A stretch of 64,000 nt of DNA, taken from NCBI GenBank assembly GCA_965153455.1, contig OZ234493.1, forward strand, positions 3,038,001 to 3,102,000. The letters run 5' to 3'. The stretch comes from Sphagnum compactum (Eukaryota; Bryophyta; Sphagnopsida; Sphagnales). Below, one piece after another: positions 1 through 11,700 of the stretch. A program made the position numbers and the translations under genes. Under the pieces are notes generated by a model, which was not told the origin of the DNA, made no database searches, and saw nothing but the letters and a program-made list of their open reading frames with translations. The first letter of the stretch is position 1; every line of letters begins with the position of its first letter.

Positions 1-2560
1 GAAACCTAAAATGAACTAAAATGCATTTTGTTGTAGAGTGTAGACATAGGTTTACAACTTTCCATGCCGAACCACTTAAAAATTTTGTTGATGTATTTTG
101 GCTGACCAAGCTTAATGGTTCTACGCTACTAATCTCTCGTTACTTAGATCCCAAGAAAAAATGCAAGATCCCCTAAGTCTTTCATTTTAAACTCCTGTGA
201 CAGAAATGTTTTCACTCTTTCAACTGTTGCGATCTCCTAGTTAAAAATCAATAAGTCATCTATGTATAATGCTAAGAATGATGACTCTTGGTTTTTCAAG
301 TAATAAATACTAGGATTTGTTTGACATTTTTTGAATCCTAGATTGAAAAGGAAAAAATCCATTGTTTCACTCCTTTTGGTTTTTTCTAGAACAAAATCTT
401 TTTGTGTGAAGTAATGCCTACTTCTTCATTGAAGACCAGATCAACTTGGAGGTCTCCTTGTTGACCAATTTGTACATTTTAAAGTTCTAGTCATAACCTA
501 CAAGGATGTATCTTATGCTCTTTGAATCCAATTTCGTTTTGGTCTAACTGGGTCTATGAATGTAAGGGTCACAACCAAAAACTCATAAATAATTCACTAT
601 AGGTTTTCTCCCATTCCAAAGTTTTTCAAATGTTATTCCTTGAATTGCTTTGTGGGGAGATCCAGCCTTTAAATATGTGGTCATTACAACTTTTGCCTAG
701 TATATCGGTTCCAAATTGCATTGGTGAAACATGCAGTGTGTTATTTCAATAATTGTGTGATTTAGTCGTTTGGCCATTCCATTTTTTTGGGGTGTGTATG
801 GTGTTGATTTAATGCTAAATTTTGTTCAATTTCAAAAATGCTTGGAATTCTTACGACAAGAATTCACCTTTGTTTTCACTTCTCAAGATCTTGATCTTTT
901 TTCCAGTCTATCTTTCTATGAGCACCTTGAACTCTTGGAATTTTGAAAAGCATTCTCCCTTGCTCTCCAAAATGTAAATGAAATATTTATGAAAGTAATC
1001 ATCTATGAAAGATACAAAGTATCTTGTTCTGCCAAAAGATGGAGTTTTAGCTAGTGCCCAAACATTGGTGTGAATTAATTCCAACATTTTTTTTGCACGC
1101 AACCTTCCTTCTTTCAAGGAATGTTTCCCTGTGTTGCTTGCCTTAAACACACCTTTGACAAATATTGAGCTTTGCTCCCTTGTCAATGTTAATGCCTTCC
1201 ACGAGGTTACTTTCTGACAACATCTTCACATTTTCTACACCTAGATGCCCCAATCGCTCATGCCATAGCTAGATATTATTTGATTCCTTAGAAATAATTA
1301 AACCTTTGACTATCTCTGTTGACTTTGTCTCACATTGTAGTCAATATAAACCATTTTCTTTCAAACCAAGTCCAATTACTTTCTTTTGTTTGTTCATGGT
1401 GACACACCTTTTTCCTCCAAATTCAAAAACATGGCCCAATGAAGTTTGCTTTTGTTACAGAGAAAAGTTTTGTTGCCAATCTAGGGACGTGCAAGACATT
1501 AGAAAGGACAACGTCAACAATTTCATTTCCTCCCACTAACATGGATACCTTTATATCTCCTCTACCAATAGCTTTTTAAGCAAAATTATCGCCCATGTAG
1601 ATTTCGATGGGTGAAATTGATTCATAATTTTTGAACCAGATTCGTTCATGAAATAGATGTGCAAATGGATTAAAATCTATGTTCCACACTATGGATCCAC
1701 ATGAAACAGACAAAGAAAACACAAAGGCTTCCTAGTATCTTCATTTCCTACTTCAACTATATTATTTTGCTCTCCTCTCCTCTTGGAATCAGCTGTTTTC
1801 TTTTTACTTTCCCTTGCCCAATGCCCAACTTCCTTATAGTAGTTACAAATGTCTCTTGACTTGTTTCTACTAACTTAGGACTCTAACCCTTTTTGAGTTA
1901 ATACAAGTGCAGTTTTGGTCAACAACTTAGAGGACCTAGACTTCTCTTTTCTCATCAATTCCTCATTCAACAAGCTAGTTGCTATGACCTCCCAAGTAAA
2001 TTTCTTGGGGTCAATGGATTCTAAGGACTCCAAATAAGTGACAAGGAATTTGTCACTTTCAGGTAGACTCATTGAAAGGACCATGACTTTCACCTCATGA
2101 GGAATTGTTGCACCAATGGCATCCAACTCCTTTGCCATAGCTCCCAACTTGTTTAAGTGTTGTTCCATTGTGTTAGTTGGATTTATCTACGAGGTGAAAA
2201 ACTTGTCAAAAAGAGCATATTAGTGAAACCTTTATCAACATACCGGTTTTGAAGTGCCTCTCAAATGCCCTTTGCAATAGTTTCTTTTCTCAATGCAAGC
2301 AATTGGCTATTAGACAAACACTACACTATGAGGTTAAAAGCTTGGTTATCTCTCTTAGTGTAAGTTGACAATGTAGCTACCTCTTGTTCACTTGGCTTTA
2401 CATCTTTCCCATCTACTAGCCCCCACAACTCTCTAGCTTTCAACATAGTTTCCATCTTAAACTTCTAGAGCATAAATTTTTTCCTTGTGAATTTGCCTAT
2501 GTACCCAAAACATGGGGCCATAATCTATGAAAAATCAGGCTCTTCCATTACACAATGTGC
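1..2560 (-). mobile_element. Decayed Ty1/copia LTR retrotransposon (gag, zinc knuckle, integrase, RT remnants)
   Basis: Read on the minus strand, the usual copia order is visible. A gag (UBN2-like) region runs from about 2525 to 1875 and contains ELWGLVDGKDVKPSE and EQHLNKLGAMAKELD, interrupted by several stops. A degenerate zinc knuckle follows near 1850-1810 (CNYYKEVGHWARE: the second and last Cys are lost). Integrase core sequence lies at 1186-908 (LELIHTNVWALAKTPSFG, RYFVSFIDDYF), and its continuation near 800-660 reads like the HHxxPYTPQQNG block with stops. A reverse transcriptase YIDD box (ALYIDDLLIF) lies near 290-245. The element runs off the left edge of the window. I found no clear LTR or primer-binding site on the right. 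Frameshifts and stops throughout show it is old and inactive. Confidence 0.85.
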
Positions 2561-4600
2561 CTAAAAATAATTGGTACAATAAACTTGGACAAAGAAAAGG
2601 AATCACACTACAAAGCTTAATCTTGCTAAGAATTATGCTAAAATGGATTAGTGATTCAAAACTAATTCTTGTAGAAAAATAGATCAATGATTTCGAGATG
2701 ATCTAATGGGAACCTATGATGTGCTTATATGCACATGGAGGATCGCTCAGAAGTAAGGCTAATAACTGTTGGTAGGTGAAAATAGTTACCATGCAACGAG
2801 GGTAATCTAAAGTAAAGTGCACATGGGTGCCTAACTAATGCACTAGCGAAAGTGTAGCGAATTCAATCTGGTGCACATGCCACCGTTTTTGATTTATTAC
2901 GATAGTGTGGAAATGAGCGGGACTACTAAGATTAATTCGAGTGTTAATTTGCTACTACTATTTAGTGCTTCCACTAAAGTAGCTAGACCACATGCTACTT
3001 ACAATAATAACTTTGTGATGATTTCATCACCAGTTTCTTACTCAATATGGTCCCTACATTGGGGTAAACGGTAGTTGTGAAACAAATAAAGGAGAATACC
3101 TTTTTATATATAGGAGCGATATTAACCAATGCAACTTGACTTACGAGAATCTCATTATCACTAATATAAACAGACGATCCACTTCAATTCTAATAGTATT
3201 TGGTTGTGGGCATAATCAACCCAATAATTCTTTTCTTCAAGGGAGCAGATGGAACAGTGGGTGTTGGTAGAGGTGTTGGCAAAAGAGCATTTTCTCTACT
3301 TAGCCAACTGTAGAACATGTATCTTGACACGTTTTCCTACTGTTTGATGCCTTTTAACTTGTCCACCAGCTACATGAGCACCATCTTCTTCGAAAAACCT
3401 AGAAGGGTTGAAAATTAATCGCCATTTGGTCTACACGCCCATGATCACACCCACGACTCTCCACAAATATTTTTCATTTTTTATATTGTGGGCTTTGACA
3501 AAAATTAGTGTGAACGGTAACTCAATGTTATAGAACATTCCACCAGACGCTTTCTTCATAAACAAAACCGATGGTACAAGTGGGGTCGTCTTGGACTCTG
3601 GCAGGGCATTTACTTTTTTCAACATTGCTAATTACATTGTTATCTCCCAGGTAATGAAAGTGCATTCACACCTAATGTTAAGTGAAAATCTAGGTGGCAT
3701 TTTAGGTGGTACCCAATGTTAAATGGATGATTGGTTAATATTAAGTGAATGTTAACTTAATATAAAATCTTCATGGTAAATAGGTTTAGGTTTTAAATGA
3801 TTAGCTTGGTGTTAGAGGACTTAATACTATAGTCCTTAACACCAAATGTGAATACACCTTTGGTGTCATCACCAAGTTAGTCCCACCTGTTGAAACCAGT
3901 GTTGGGTGGTTATTTGATTTTTTTAATTGTTTGAAAACCATGATTATATACCTAAACCAAGTTTTTGATTTTTTTGGGGAGGAGTATTACGGTTATGATT
4001 TCTAAAAACGTCACTAATAACCATCCATCAAGGGTGTGTTCTTGTTTGTGATAATTGCTCAACACTAGTTAAACTAATCTTGGACGGGTAAGAACTAAGA
4101 AACACTGGTTCCAGTTAGTAAGAACTGGACTAAAATTAGTTTGATTTTCATAATTGATGACAATTCAATTCTATTTGTTTAAAGGAACTAGATCTAAATT
4201 CGCTTTCTTCATTCTATTGTTATGTGGAACTGGAACTAAAACTTAAATGAAAATAGGTACATGTATTTGAAAACAAGAAGACTGGAACTTGGGATATTCA
4301 GCTATTAACTACCAGTTCCATTTTGGGTTATTCAAAATCCAACTGTCCAAACCCAAACTAGAATTTTTTTTTTGAAGAACCAGATTCAAAATCAAATTCC
4401 TATTTCCTTTTAAAAGCTAAGTGATATTAAATTAAAGGGAATTAATAAGCTTGGTGTATTTTTTATATTTTTTTAAAAAATTAAAATAAAAAATCAACAT
4501 GGTTAATCCAGTTTTTAGGGGAAATAAGTGTTAAGACCCTGAAGTATTTTTAAAAGAATACAAAAATGTTTGTATTGGTATTAGGCTTAAAACAATTGTA
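2561..4600. other. Gene-free spacer, possible retroelement flank
   Basis: I see no supported gene here. The short open frames (for example around 3431-3625 on the minus strand) match nothing I recognise and lack flanking splice signals in phase. The stretch could include the degraded LTR of the copia element to its left, but no repeated end was found. Confidence 0.5.
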
Positions 4601-4604
4601 AAAT

Positions 4605-4995
4605 GGCTTAATTTCTTTCCTGAATTTTTAAAAGGTATAACATCACATTGGTTTGAGCAAAAGACAAAAACATTGAGGGGATCATGGAATGACATAACTA
4701 AGGCCCTTGTGAAAGAATTTTCTATGAAAAATGTCTACCAAAACTTAATATTTGAACTGAGTGAGAAAGTATAAGGAAAGAACAATGACATTGCAAAATA
4801 TACTCTAAAGGTGTTTTAGGGCACAAAGCTATGAAGGAATTGATCTAATTTTTGTTAAAATCAATGCATTGGTGCTAGACCATTTCACCATTGGTTTGTT
4901 GTCGGAGTTACGACAACAAATGAGATATGAACAAGTGAAGACATTGATGAAATGATGGAGGTGGTCAAAAATAAAAAGCCCTTGCCAAGCGATTG
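4605..4995 (+). pseudogene. Ty3/gypsy-like gag remnant
   Basis: The plus strand reads FPEFLKGITSHWFEQ, then LRGSWNDITKALVKEFSMKN. This resembles the retrotransposon gag motif in which a short LxGxAxxWF segment is followed by SWxDLxxxFxxxF. In-frame stops follow within 60 codons, near 4770 and 4820. No protease, RT or integrase was seen downstream, so only a fragment remains. The assignment rests on pattern recognition of the gag core. Confidence 0.5.
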
Positions 4996-4999
4996 ATTC

Positions 5000-5690
5000 A
5001 TTCTTTCAATGGCAGTGCATACAATCCATGGATATGAAGATCCTTCACAAACCCATGCCTAATTATGCACATTTGCTTCTCCAAACTGCCTCTTGGAGGC
5101 AACCAAAACTATTGTTCTTCAAAAATCTCTCTCATAACCCTCACAAATTGCTTCTAGTTTAGAATTGCAATGCTTTCTCCAAGGTGACATTACATTTGGG
5201 GAACACCCCGATTTTTTCTCTTTTTTCCTTTTTCCGTGTGATACCCAACAAGATACCCTTCGAGTCTGGCAAGAAAACATGAAAAGGACAAAATACCCAC
5301 TGGAGTGGGCTTTTAACTTTTCAAGAATGCCCCATCCTTTGGTGAAGAAAAAGTTCCACTTGGTAAGGGGTCCTACAAATACACTAAAAAAAATTCTGTG
5401 GGTGCTTTATGATATTGGAATTGTGGACTGCAGGCAGCAGGACCTTTTCTCTTCAATGTTATATTATTTGTGTCAAACAGATGTGTTAACTATCCTAATC
5501 AATGTGTAGGTTGGTACACTTAAGCAACTTTGCTATTTTTTGTGGTGAAATTTTGCAACTCAACCAAAAGAAATCAGAAAATGAAATTTTTGTGCTTTTG
5601 AAGGAAAAAATTTCACCATTTTTAAAAATAAAAATTAACTAGATGAGCCACATTTAGATGTAGGCAATTCTTGGGTCACTACTCAAAAGG
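5000..5690. other. Spacer with one unassigned open frame
   Basis: A 114-codon plus-strand open frame at 5165-5509 has no recognisable motif and no supporting splice or promoter signals. I do not call it a gene. Confidence 0.35.
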
Positions 5691-5709
5691 AACACTTTTG
5701 TAAAAAATG

Positions 5710-5950
5710 TTACAACTCACCCAGGACAGTTGCCATTGTATGCTAATTCATGTTGACGATCCTTGCCAGTGTACCTGCTTGAGGAGTTTGAAAAACAAAG
5801 AACCCTGGTTAGCATGTGTGTACGTTTGAAGATGGTTTTTCTTTCTGTCACATACCATACCTGCCACTGATGTTGTTGATGGGATCGCAGGATGTGAAAA
5901 GTCTTGTATGCGGATGTTACTTGGCTCATCATAATGCTAACACTTGTAAG
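5710..5950 (-). other. Exon-like segment, unassigned
   Basis: On the minus strand a block of about 82 bp (near 5948-5867) is preceded by an AG and ends CATCAGTGGCAG|gtatgg. A 30-bp block (about 5805-5776) is flanked by ag and gt. One reading joins them as HQQHQWQ + GSLFFKLLKQ. The composition is less AT-rich than the surroundings, and an ORF with no stop covers the whole stretch on the minus strand (5717-6079). I do not recognise the protein. It may be a fragment of a gene, or a chance open frame. Confidence 0.25.
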
Positions 5951-6239
5951 ACCAAATACTTTAAGATTACAGGAGATAGATGGAAATTTTTGTGTAATAT
6001 TTTTTCCCAAAGATCTATTTCCAAAAAAACACAAGTCCCATCTACTTATATAATATCCTTGGGTGGTCGTCCTTTCCATCCATCCGTCTCTTCATCCATC
6101 TCGACATCCATCCATCCAAGTTCCTCATCCCGGAAGAAGAAGATGATGGAAGAGGAGGAGGAGGAGGAATGACGGCAGCAGCAGTTTATCCAAATGTTTA
6201 TGCGATCCAATCCTATAGTTTTGCAATTTGCCAAAAGCT

Positions 6240-7230
6240 ACAAACTAATTTTTAAAAACTAAAAATTGTTGAAAAAAAATGAGAAACGAGAGAAGAAATC
6301 TTTTGAAAACAACACAAGAAATTTCAAATTAAAAAAGAAGAAAACAAGTTATTAATAAATAAATAAAATGAAACAAAGTTGTAACAAAAAAGAAAAAAAC
6401 CGAACAAATATATATTTTTCAAAGGGAAAAAACTAAAAATAAAATAAAAACAAAAAACACTTTAACAATTAGAAACTTTTTAAAAACACTTTAAAATAGA
6501 AACAAAATGAAAACATATAAAATAAATATATTTAAACATGAAACAAAAAAGGGAAATACAGTAAAATAATCTTAAAAGAAAATCAAAAAATAGATGACAA
6601 AAACTAAGAAACAAAACAGTGAGCAAAAGAAAGAGAAAAAAAACCATACTTGAAAAAAAAATGAAGTTTTTCCAAACTTCAAACCTGCATCTAATCAAAC
6701 AAAAATACAAAAGTTTTTTAAAATTATTTTCATTATAAAACATATTAGAAAAACTAGAATTTTTTTGAAAAAGAAAATAGAAACAAAATAAATAAATAAA
6801 TAAATAAATGCATAAAAATAGAAAAAAATGAAGATAGACAAAATAAGAATAGAAAAAATAAAAACATGAAATAAACAGAAACAAAAAAAAGGTAAAAACG
6901 CAAAAACTATAAAAAAGGAATGGAAACAAATGAAACAAGGAAAGGGAAATACAATAAAATAATTTTAAAAGAAAAAAAAATTAAAATGAAGAAACCAAAT
7001 AAAGAATAAAAAATAAGAAAAAATAAAACTTATAATAATGAAGAAAAACCCTACTTGAAAAAAAATGAGGTGTGTCTTCTTTCTCCAAACTTCAAACTTG
7101 CATCCAAATAAAAATATATATAAAAGTGAAAAAGAAACACTTTATTTCTATTATACAAAATAATAATAAAAATAAAAAACACATAAAAATAAAAAATAAA
7201 AAAGATAAAAGTTTCTAGAAAAAACTAAAA
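6240..7230. repeat. A-rich low-complexity tract containing a diverged tandem duplication
   Basis: For almost 1 kb the plus strand is dominated by A with very little C or G. A unit starting near 6536 (atgaaacaaaaaagggaaat) recurs near 6930 (atgaaacaaggaaagggaaa). The internal segment ccatacttgaaaaaaaaatg (about 6645) recurs as ccctacttgaaaaaaaatga (about 7049), each followed by tccaaacttcaaac. This gives a unit of about 395-405 bp in two diverged copies. The Phe-rich 152-codon open frame on the minus strand here is a by-product of poly-T. Confidence 0.65.
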
Positions 7231-7261
7231 CGTGAACCAAGTTTGAAGAAACTGGGGGACT

Positions 7262-7646
7262 TCACAGTGCCCGGAGGTCAGGGGTACCCACTAGGTAATG
7301 TTTTAGGTGTCTGTCTATCTGATCGTCCTCCTTGGGGGTAAGGGGGTTAGGGTTAGCACGCCCTTCATAAACATGTTTCAAAAAGAAGAAAGCTTGGAAT
7401 GTGCCCAAATCCTTCACAAATCTCGGCAATTTCAAAACCTGTATTTTCCCTCCTCAAAATTTTTTTCCCTCCTTGAAATGTGGCGGTTTAGTTTTCTTTT
7501 TGAAAATTTTCCAAAACACTTGCTTCACCATGTATGTTTTCATGGGGGACTTTTCAGCAGATTTTTGCCACAAAAAAATAAAAATGGAATTAGCTGCTTT
7601 GCGCCTTTGTGTGTGTCCGAAGGTCACGGGTACCCACTAGTATTAT
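7262..7646 (+). repeat. Direct repeat of a 26-bp motif
   Basis: The sequence gcccggaggtcaggggtacc (7270-7289, continuing cactag) recurs as gtccgaaggtcacgggtacc near 7615, also followed by cactag. Copies are about 345 bp apart. They could be remnants of the ends of a short repeat or an old duplication. No gene was found between them. Confidence 0.4.
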
Positions 7647-7649
7647 GAT

Positions 7650-8758
7650 AATATTTGACCTACCTGAGTTGTTACAAATTGTGATAATTTCCTATGCTTA
7701 TTCAGGGTTTAAGGATCCAAAGGTTTTCAATGAGCCCTGATTGGAATCAACTTTTTTCTTCACGAGGGGGGGCCAATGTTTGCACCCTGTCTACAAATCC
7801 AGTGCAACTCATGTGCAAAGTTGCCAGTTATCAAAGAAACCTTTTCTGAAATCACCATATTTAAACAATAGGTTCCAGGTTGCCAAAATATAGCAGGACT
7901 TACTGTTGCAGTGTAAGTCTCTTGCATTATATATGGCTGACAGATTGTATTCTTCATCCCGCACTAAAGTATGCAAAACATCCCTCCCCTTTTCTTGCAG
8001 GGACCTTTGTGAATATAAGGTACCTTCCAATTACACTACAAAAATTCTCCTACCACTTTAACTGTGCCTTCCCAGGGCAGATGCTAGAGAGGTAAAACAC
8101 ATACTGATCTTAAAACCCATTGTTTCAGGTAGCAATACGAATACCCAAATGGGCAGCCATAATGACCACTTAAACAGTAACCATTACCTTACATATCTGA
8201 AACAGAATCAAAAACTTCAATACATCCCTCTAAATTTGAGTACATTTTGAAATGACTGTGAGATGACCCAATCTACTTAGGTCAGTCAATAAACATCAAG
8301 TATAAACTCAGGGGATGCAGCAGCCCTGCCCCCTGAAACTGAGACCAATGCATTTCTCAAAGTGTTCCAATGTTGTTGATGAATCGATGCAATGATTGTA
8401 CAAAACAAATCCTGACTAGATACCCTTGGATACAGTTCAGCTGCCAAATGAAACAGAGCCTGAAATAACCAGGCTTTGTCCATGAGAAACTAAGTTTCAG
8501 ATATTTTTCACTAGGGTCTTTGAGGTGGTGGCCTGAAAATGGTGATCATGTCACATCACTCCTAGTTGGTTCACAACCAACATTGCAATTGCATATTATC
8601 CCAGACCAGAGCAAGAATTTCAGCTGGAATCACAACATTAACCCATGCCTAATTACTGTACAACTTTGCTTGGCATATATACACATCTGTTTCAGTAGAT
8701 AGGAAGCAGATGTCTGCCTTATGCACAGACACCAATTTTTTATACAAACCCTCCAAAC
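7650..8758. other. 3' flank of ATG1, no gene recognised
   Basis: This stretch follows the ATG1 stop codon on the minus strand. It is less AT-rich than the deep spacers, so part is probably 3' UTR. Short open frames on both strands (for example 8286-8483 minus, 7760-7957 minus) carry no recognisable motif. Confidence 0.4.
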
Positions 8759-11700
8759 CTAGGACTCCGCCATGACAGGCTGATGGGCTGTGGCAGCTGC
8801 AGTGCACTGATGTTGGCGAGCAGTTACTACATCAGCATAGTGACGCAGGCGGTGGGTGGCCATTGGAGAGAGCAAGAGTGGTGGTTGGAGAGGTAAAGAT
8901 GCTGCCTCCACCACCAGGAAGTAAAAAAGTGCCGCTGCCTTGGAATATGCTCCAGCTGCATTTGTTGTATTGCCCATCAGCTCTTCCACCTACCCCAGTA
9001 CCTTTCCTGTCAGATACATGCTAGAAAAAGTTGTATCAATCTCTACAAAGCCCATGAGACTCACAGTAACCAATGTAGATAGTCAGAAAGGAGACTTACT
9101 GCCGCAGCTCTCCCCACTGCTAGCGCTGTTTGAAAAATGAGCTCCAATGCATCCGGCATCTCCACACTAGCTGCCATCCAGTCACCATTTTCCCTCCATC
9201 ATCTTCAGGTCATAAGAACCTTATTCTATGTTGTGTCTAATCAACAGTAATTTCAAACCCCTGGACTGTCCAAGTGAAGCATCTGAAATGCATTTCTCCA
9301 ACATGAATAGCCCGGAGCCAAGTTGTAGAAGTTACTCCTAAAATGCAGCTACAGGTGTTTGAGGCTACAAGTAAATCAGAAAGACTGCAAAAGCAAAGTG
9401 ATGGAATAACCATCAACGGTGCTGATATGTGATGCCAGAAACTCAGCACGCTCAACAGCAAATGCAAATTCCTGCTCCATCAGAGAGCAAGCATTTGCTG
9501 CTGAGATTTCATCATTGCCAGCCTCATTCAGGCTGAAGTTCCTCCCACCTTCACCAACAGCCTCTGCCCAGGCCTGGCACACCCGTAGAGCTTCCTTCCA
9601 TATGGCTAAGCATACCAGCTGTAGTGAGAATGATTCCAAAGCTTGCCTTGTCTCCAACTGCACGCTTCCATCACGCCATATATTGGTTCCCGCTAGACGA
9701 TAAAAGCTCCATTCCACCTTTTGCCTTCAGAACATACACATGACATGGCCCTACCTTGGACTCTACACCTACATGCAGTGAGGTATAGCTGTGATGAAAG
9801 CACAGTTGGGCATGGGAAACATCAAACCTTCTCATTGGCCAGCTCAGCGACAAGTCGGGCACATCGCTGTAAGGAGGATAGACGGTTAGATGGATGCAAG
9901 GAAGGCCCCTCTAAGGCATCTCCTGCAGAGTCCTGTGAGCTATGTAACTGGACTGAGCCATTGCTAGCTCCACTTCCAATCCCGCCCCCTGATCCTGTTG
10001 TGCCCATAAATGAACCACTTTCTGTTTTCTGAGGAGACACTTTTCCTGGATACTGGCTTACACCCGAGGTACTCAGTGACATAGTGAGATTATCTGGAGC
10101 CGATACTAGCACATACTCTCGTTCTAATGTCTCAATTGAGTCCACCAACACCCCTGTTAAACATGTATACACCATATTCAGGGCAGGAATCACTTTCAGG
10201 CAACACCAACCTGCAAACCAAAGACATCAAAAACTATGCTAGTGCCCAACACACAACAGCTATACACCTCTGTTGGAAGAGACTTGCTGGCCACAGCCAT
10301 TGTCCACATCACACATCATTGCAATTTCCTCAAGTACTGGAGATTTACCCTTTGATTTGTCATCACAGTGGTCCCTGGAGCCAACGCCCAGTCTGGAGGG
10401 AGGTGAGGCGCCCAGGGAGGCCCTGGACCTGCCAGTTGGAGGAAGCAGGAAGCTGCTGGATGGTGATGCCAAGAATAGCAGTGGCTTTGATGTTGACGCT
10501 GCACCCTCTACAACACCTTGCTGTTCATCATCCAGCAGAAATGGAAAGCAGTCCTCCTGGGAGTTCTCACTTGCTTCAGCAGTAGCTGCAGAGTTGCTGC
10601 TTGTTGGCTGCAAATCATGGCCTGTCACTGACTTGGGCCTGAAGGAAGAAATCAAATTGTCAGCAAGACTTTAGTAATGGCCAGCTCTCTGTTAGTCATA
10701 GACATTCACAGAAAGAAATGAACATGTTGAGCAGATGACTCTGTACCTTCAATGGATGCATAGAGGTGAAAAACTCACCTTAACGATTCCATGAAGCTGT
10801 GGTTGAAAAATTCCTCAAAAGACAAGCGTTCAACTGTGGAGCATCCACACAATATTACCAATCATCTCAACCATCCTGGCCACTGATGACTCCAGACAAA
10901 GGACTGACATCTCTTCATTGGAATACATAACCATGGAGAATTTAACCACCTATAACCCAGACTTCACAGCACAGCAGATGTACCTGGATTGCGGCGCAGT
11001 AATTTGCGACATATGTCAATGCCGTCAGGATGTAGTTGAGTCATCACTGACTCTGGGAAACGCACCTCATTTGTTTTTATGATATTTTGCAAGAGCTGGT
11101 ACATTAACAATGACCATAATACATGTCACTACATTGTCCCAATAAGCCTGTTGCTAGGCCTCCAGATAAAAGTCAGATGATCAACCGTTGTTATTGGGTA
11201 GGGACCCCTACAGTTCCTGAACATTATAGAAGAAGAAAAGAAAAACAGCGAGCAATAAAACTAAGTGAAGATGATGGATGGGAAATGGAAAACCACCTGA
11301 ACATGGTTGTTTCCACTGAAAGGAGGACGGCCTGTCACCAACTGATACAGAATGGCACCCACACTCCACAGATCTGCCTGAATTCATCCATAACAAGCCC
11401 ATCCCATTTCATGCCTTGTCAAAGACTGAACATTGAGCATTTCCCTACTCTGCATACCCAAATTCAAGGCAGCAGAAGCAGAACCCACACAAAGACAGTA
11501 CCAAAGGGAATACCTTGGCATCATATTTCCGTGACTGCAGTATCTCAGGAGCCATGTATAATGGTGACCCACACAGAGTTTCTGCCATACCCTGTGGCTG
11601 CAGTAACCTATCCACAGAGCCAGTCATGCCAAAATCAAGTTACTGCCTGATGCCTAAAACTTCTCAAGTTATTTCAAAATCAACAAGAACGCTGAGGGGC

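Noticed and set aside
6480-6938. 152-codon open frame rich in Phe, Leu and Tyr (minus)
   Set aside because: It is the poly-T side of an A-rich low-complexity tract, with no motif and no splice or promoter support.
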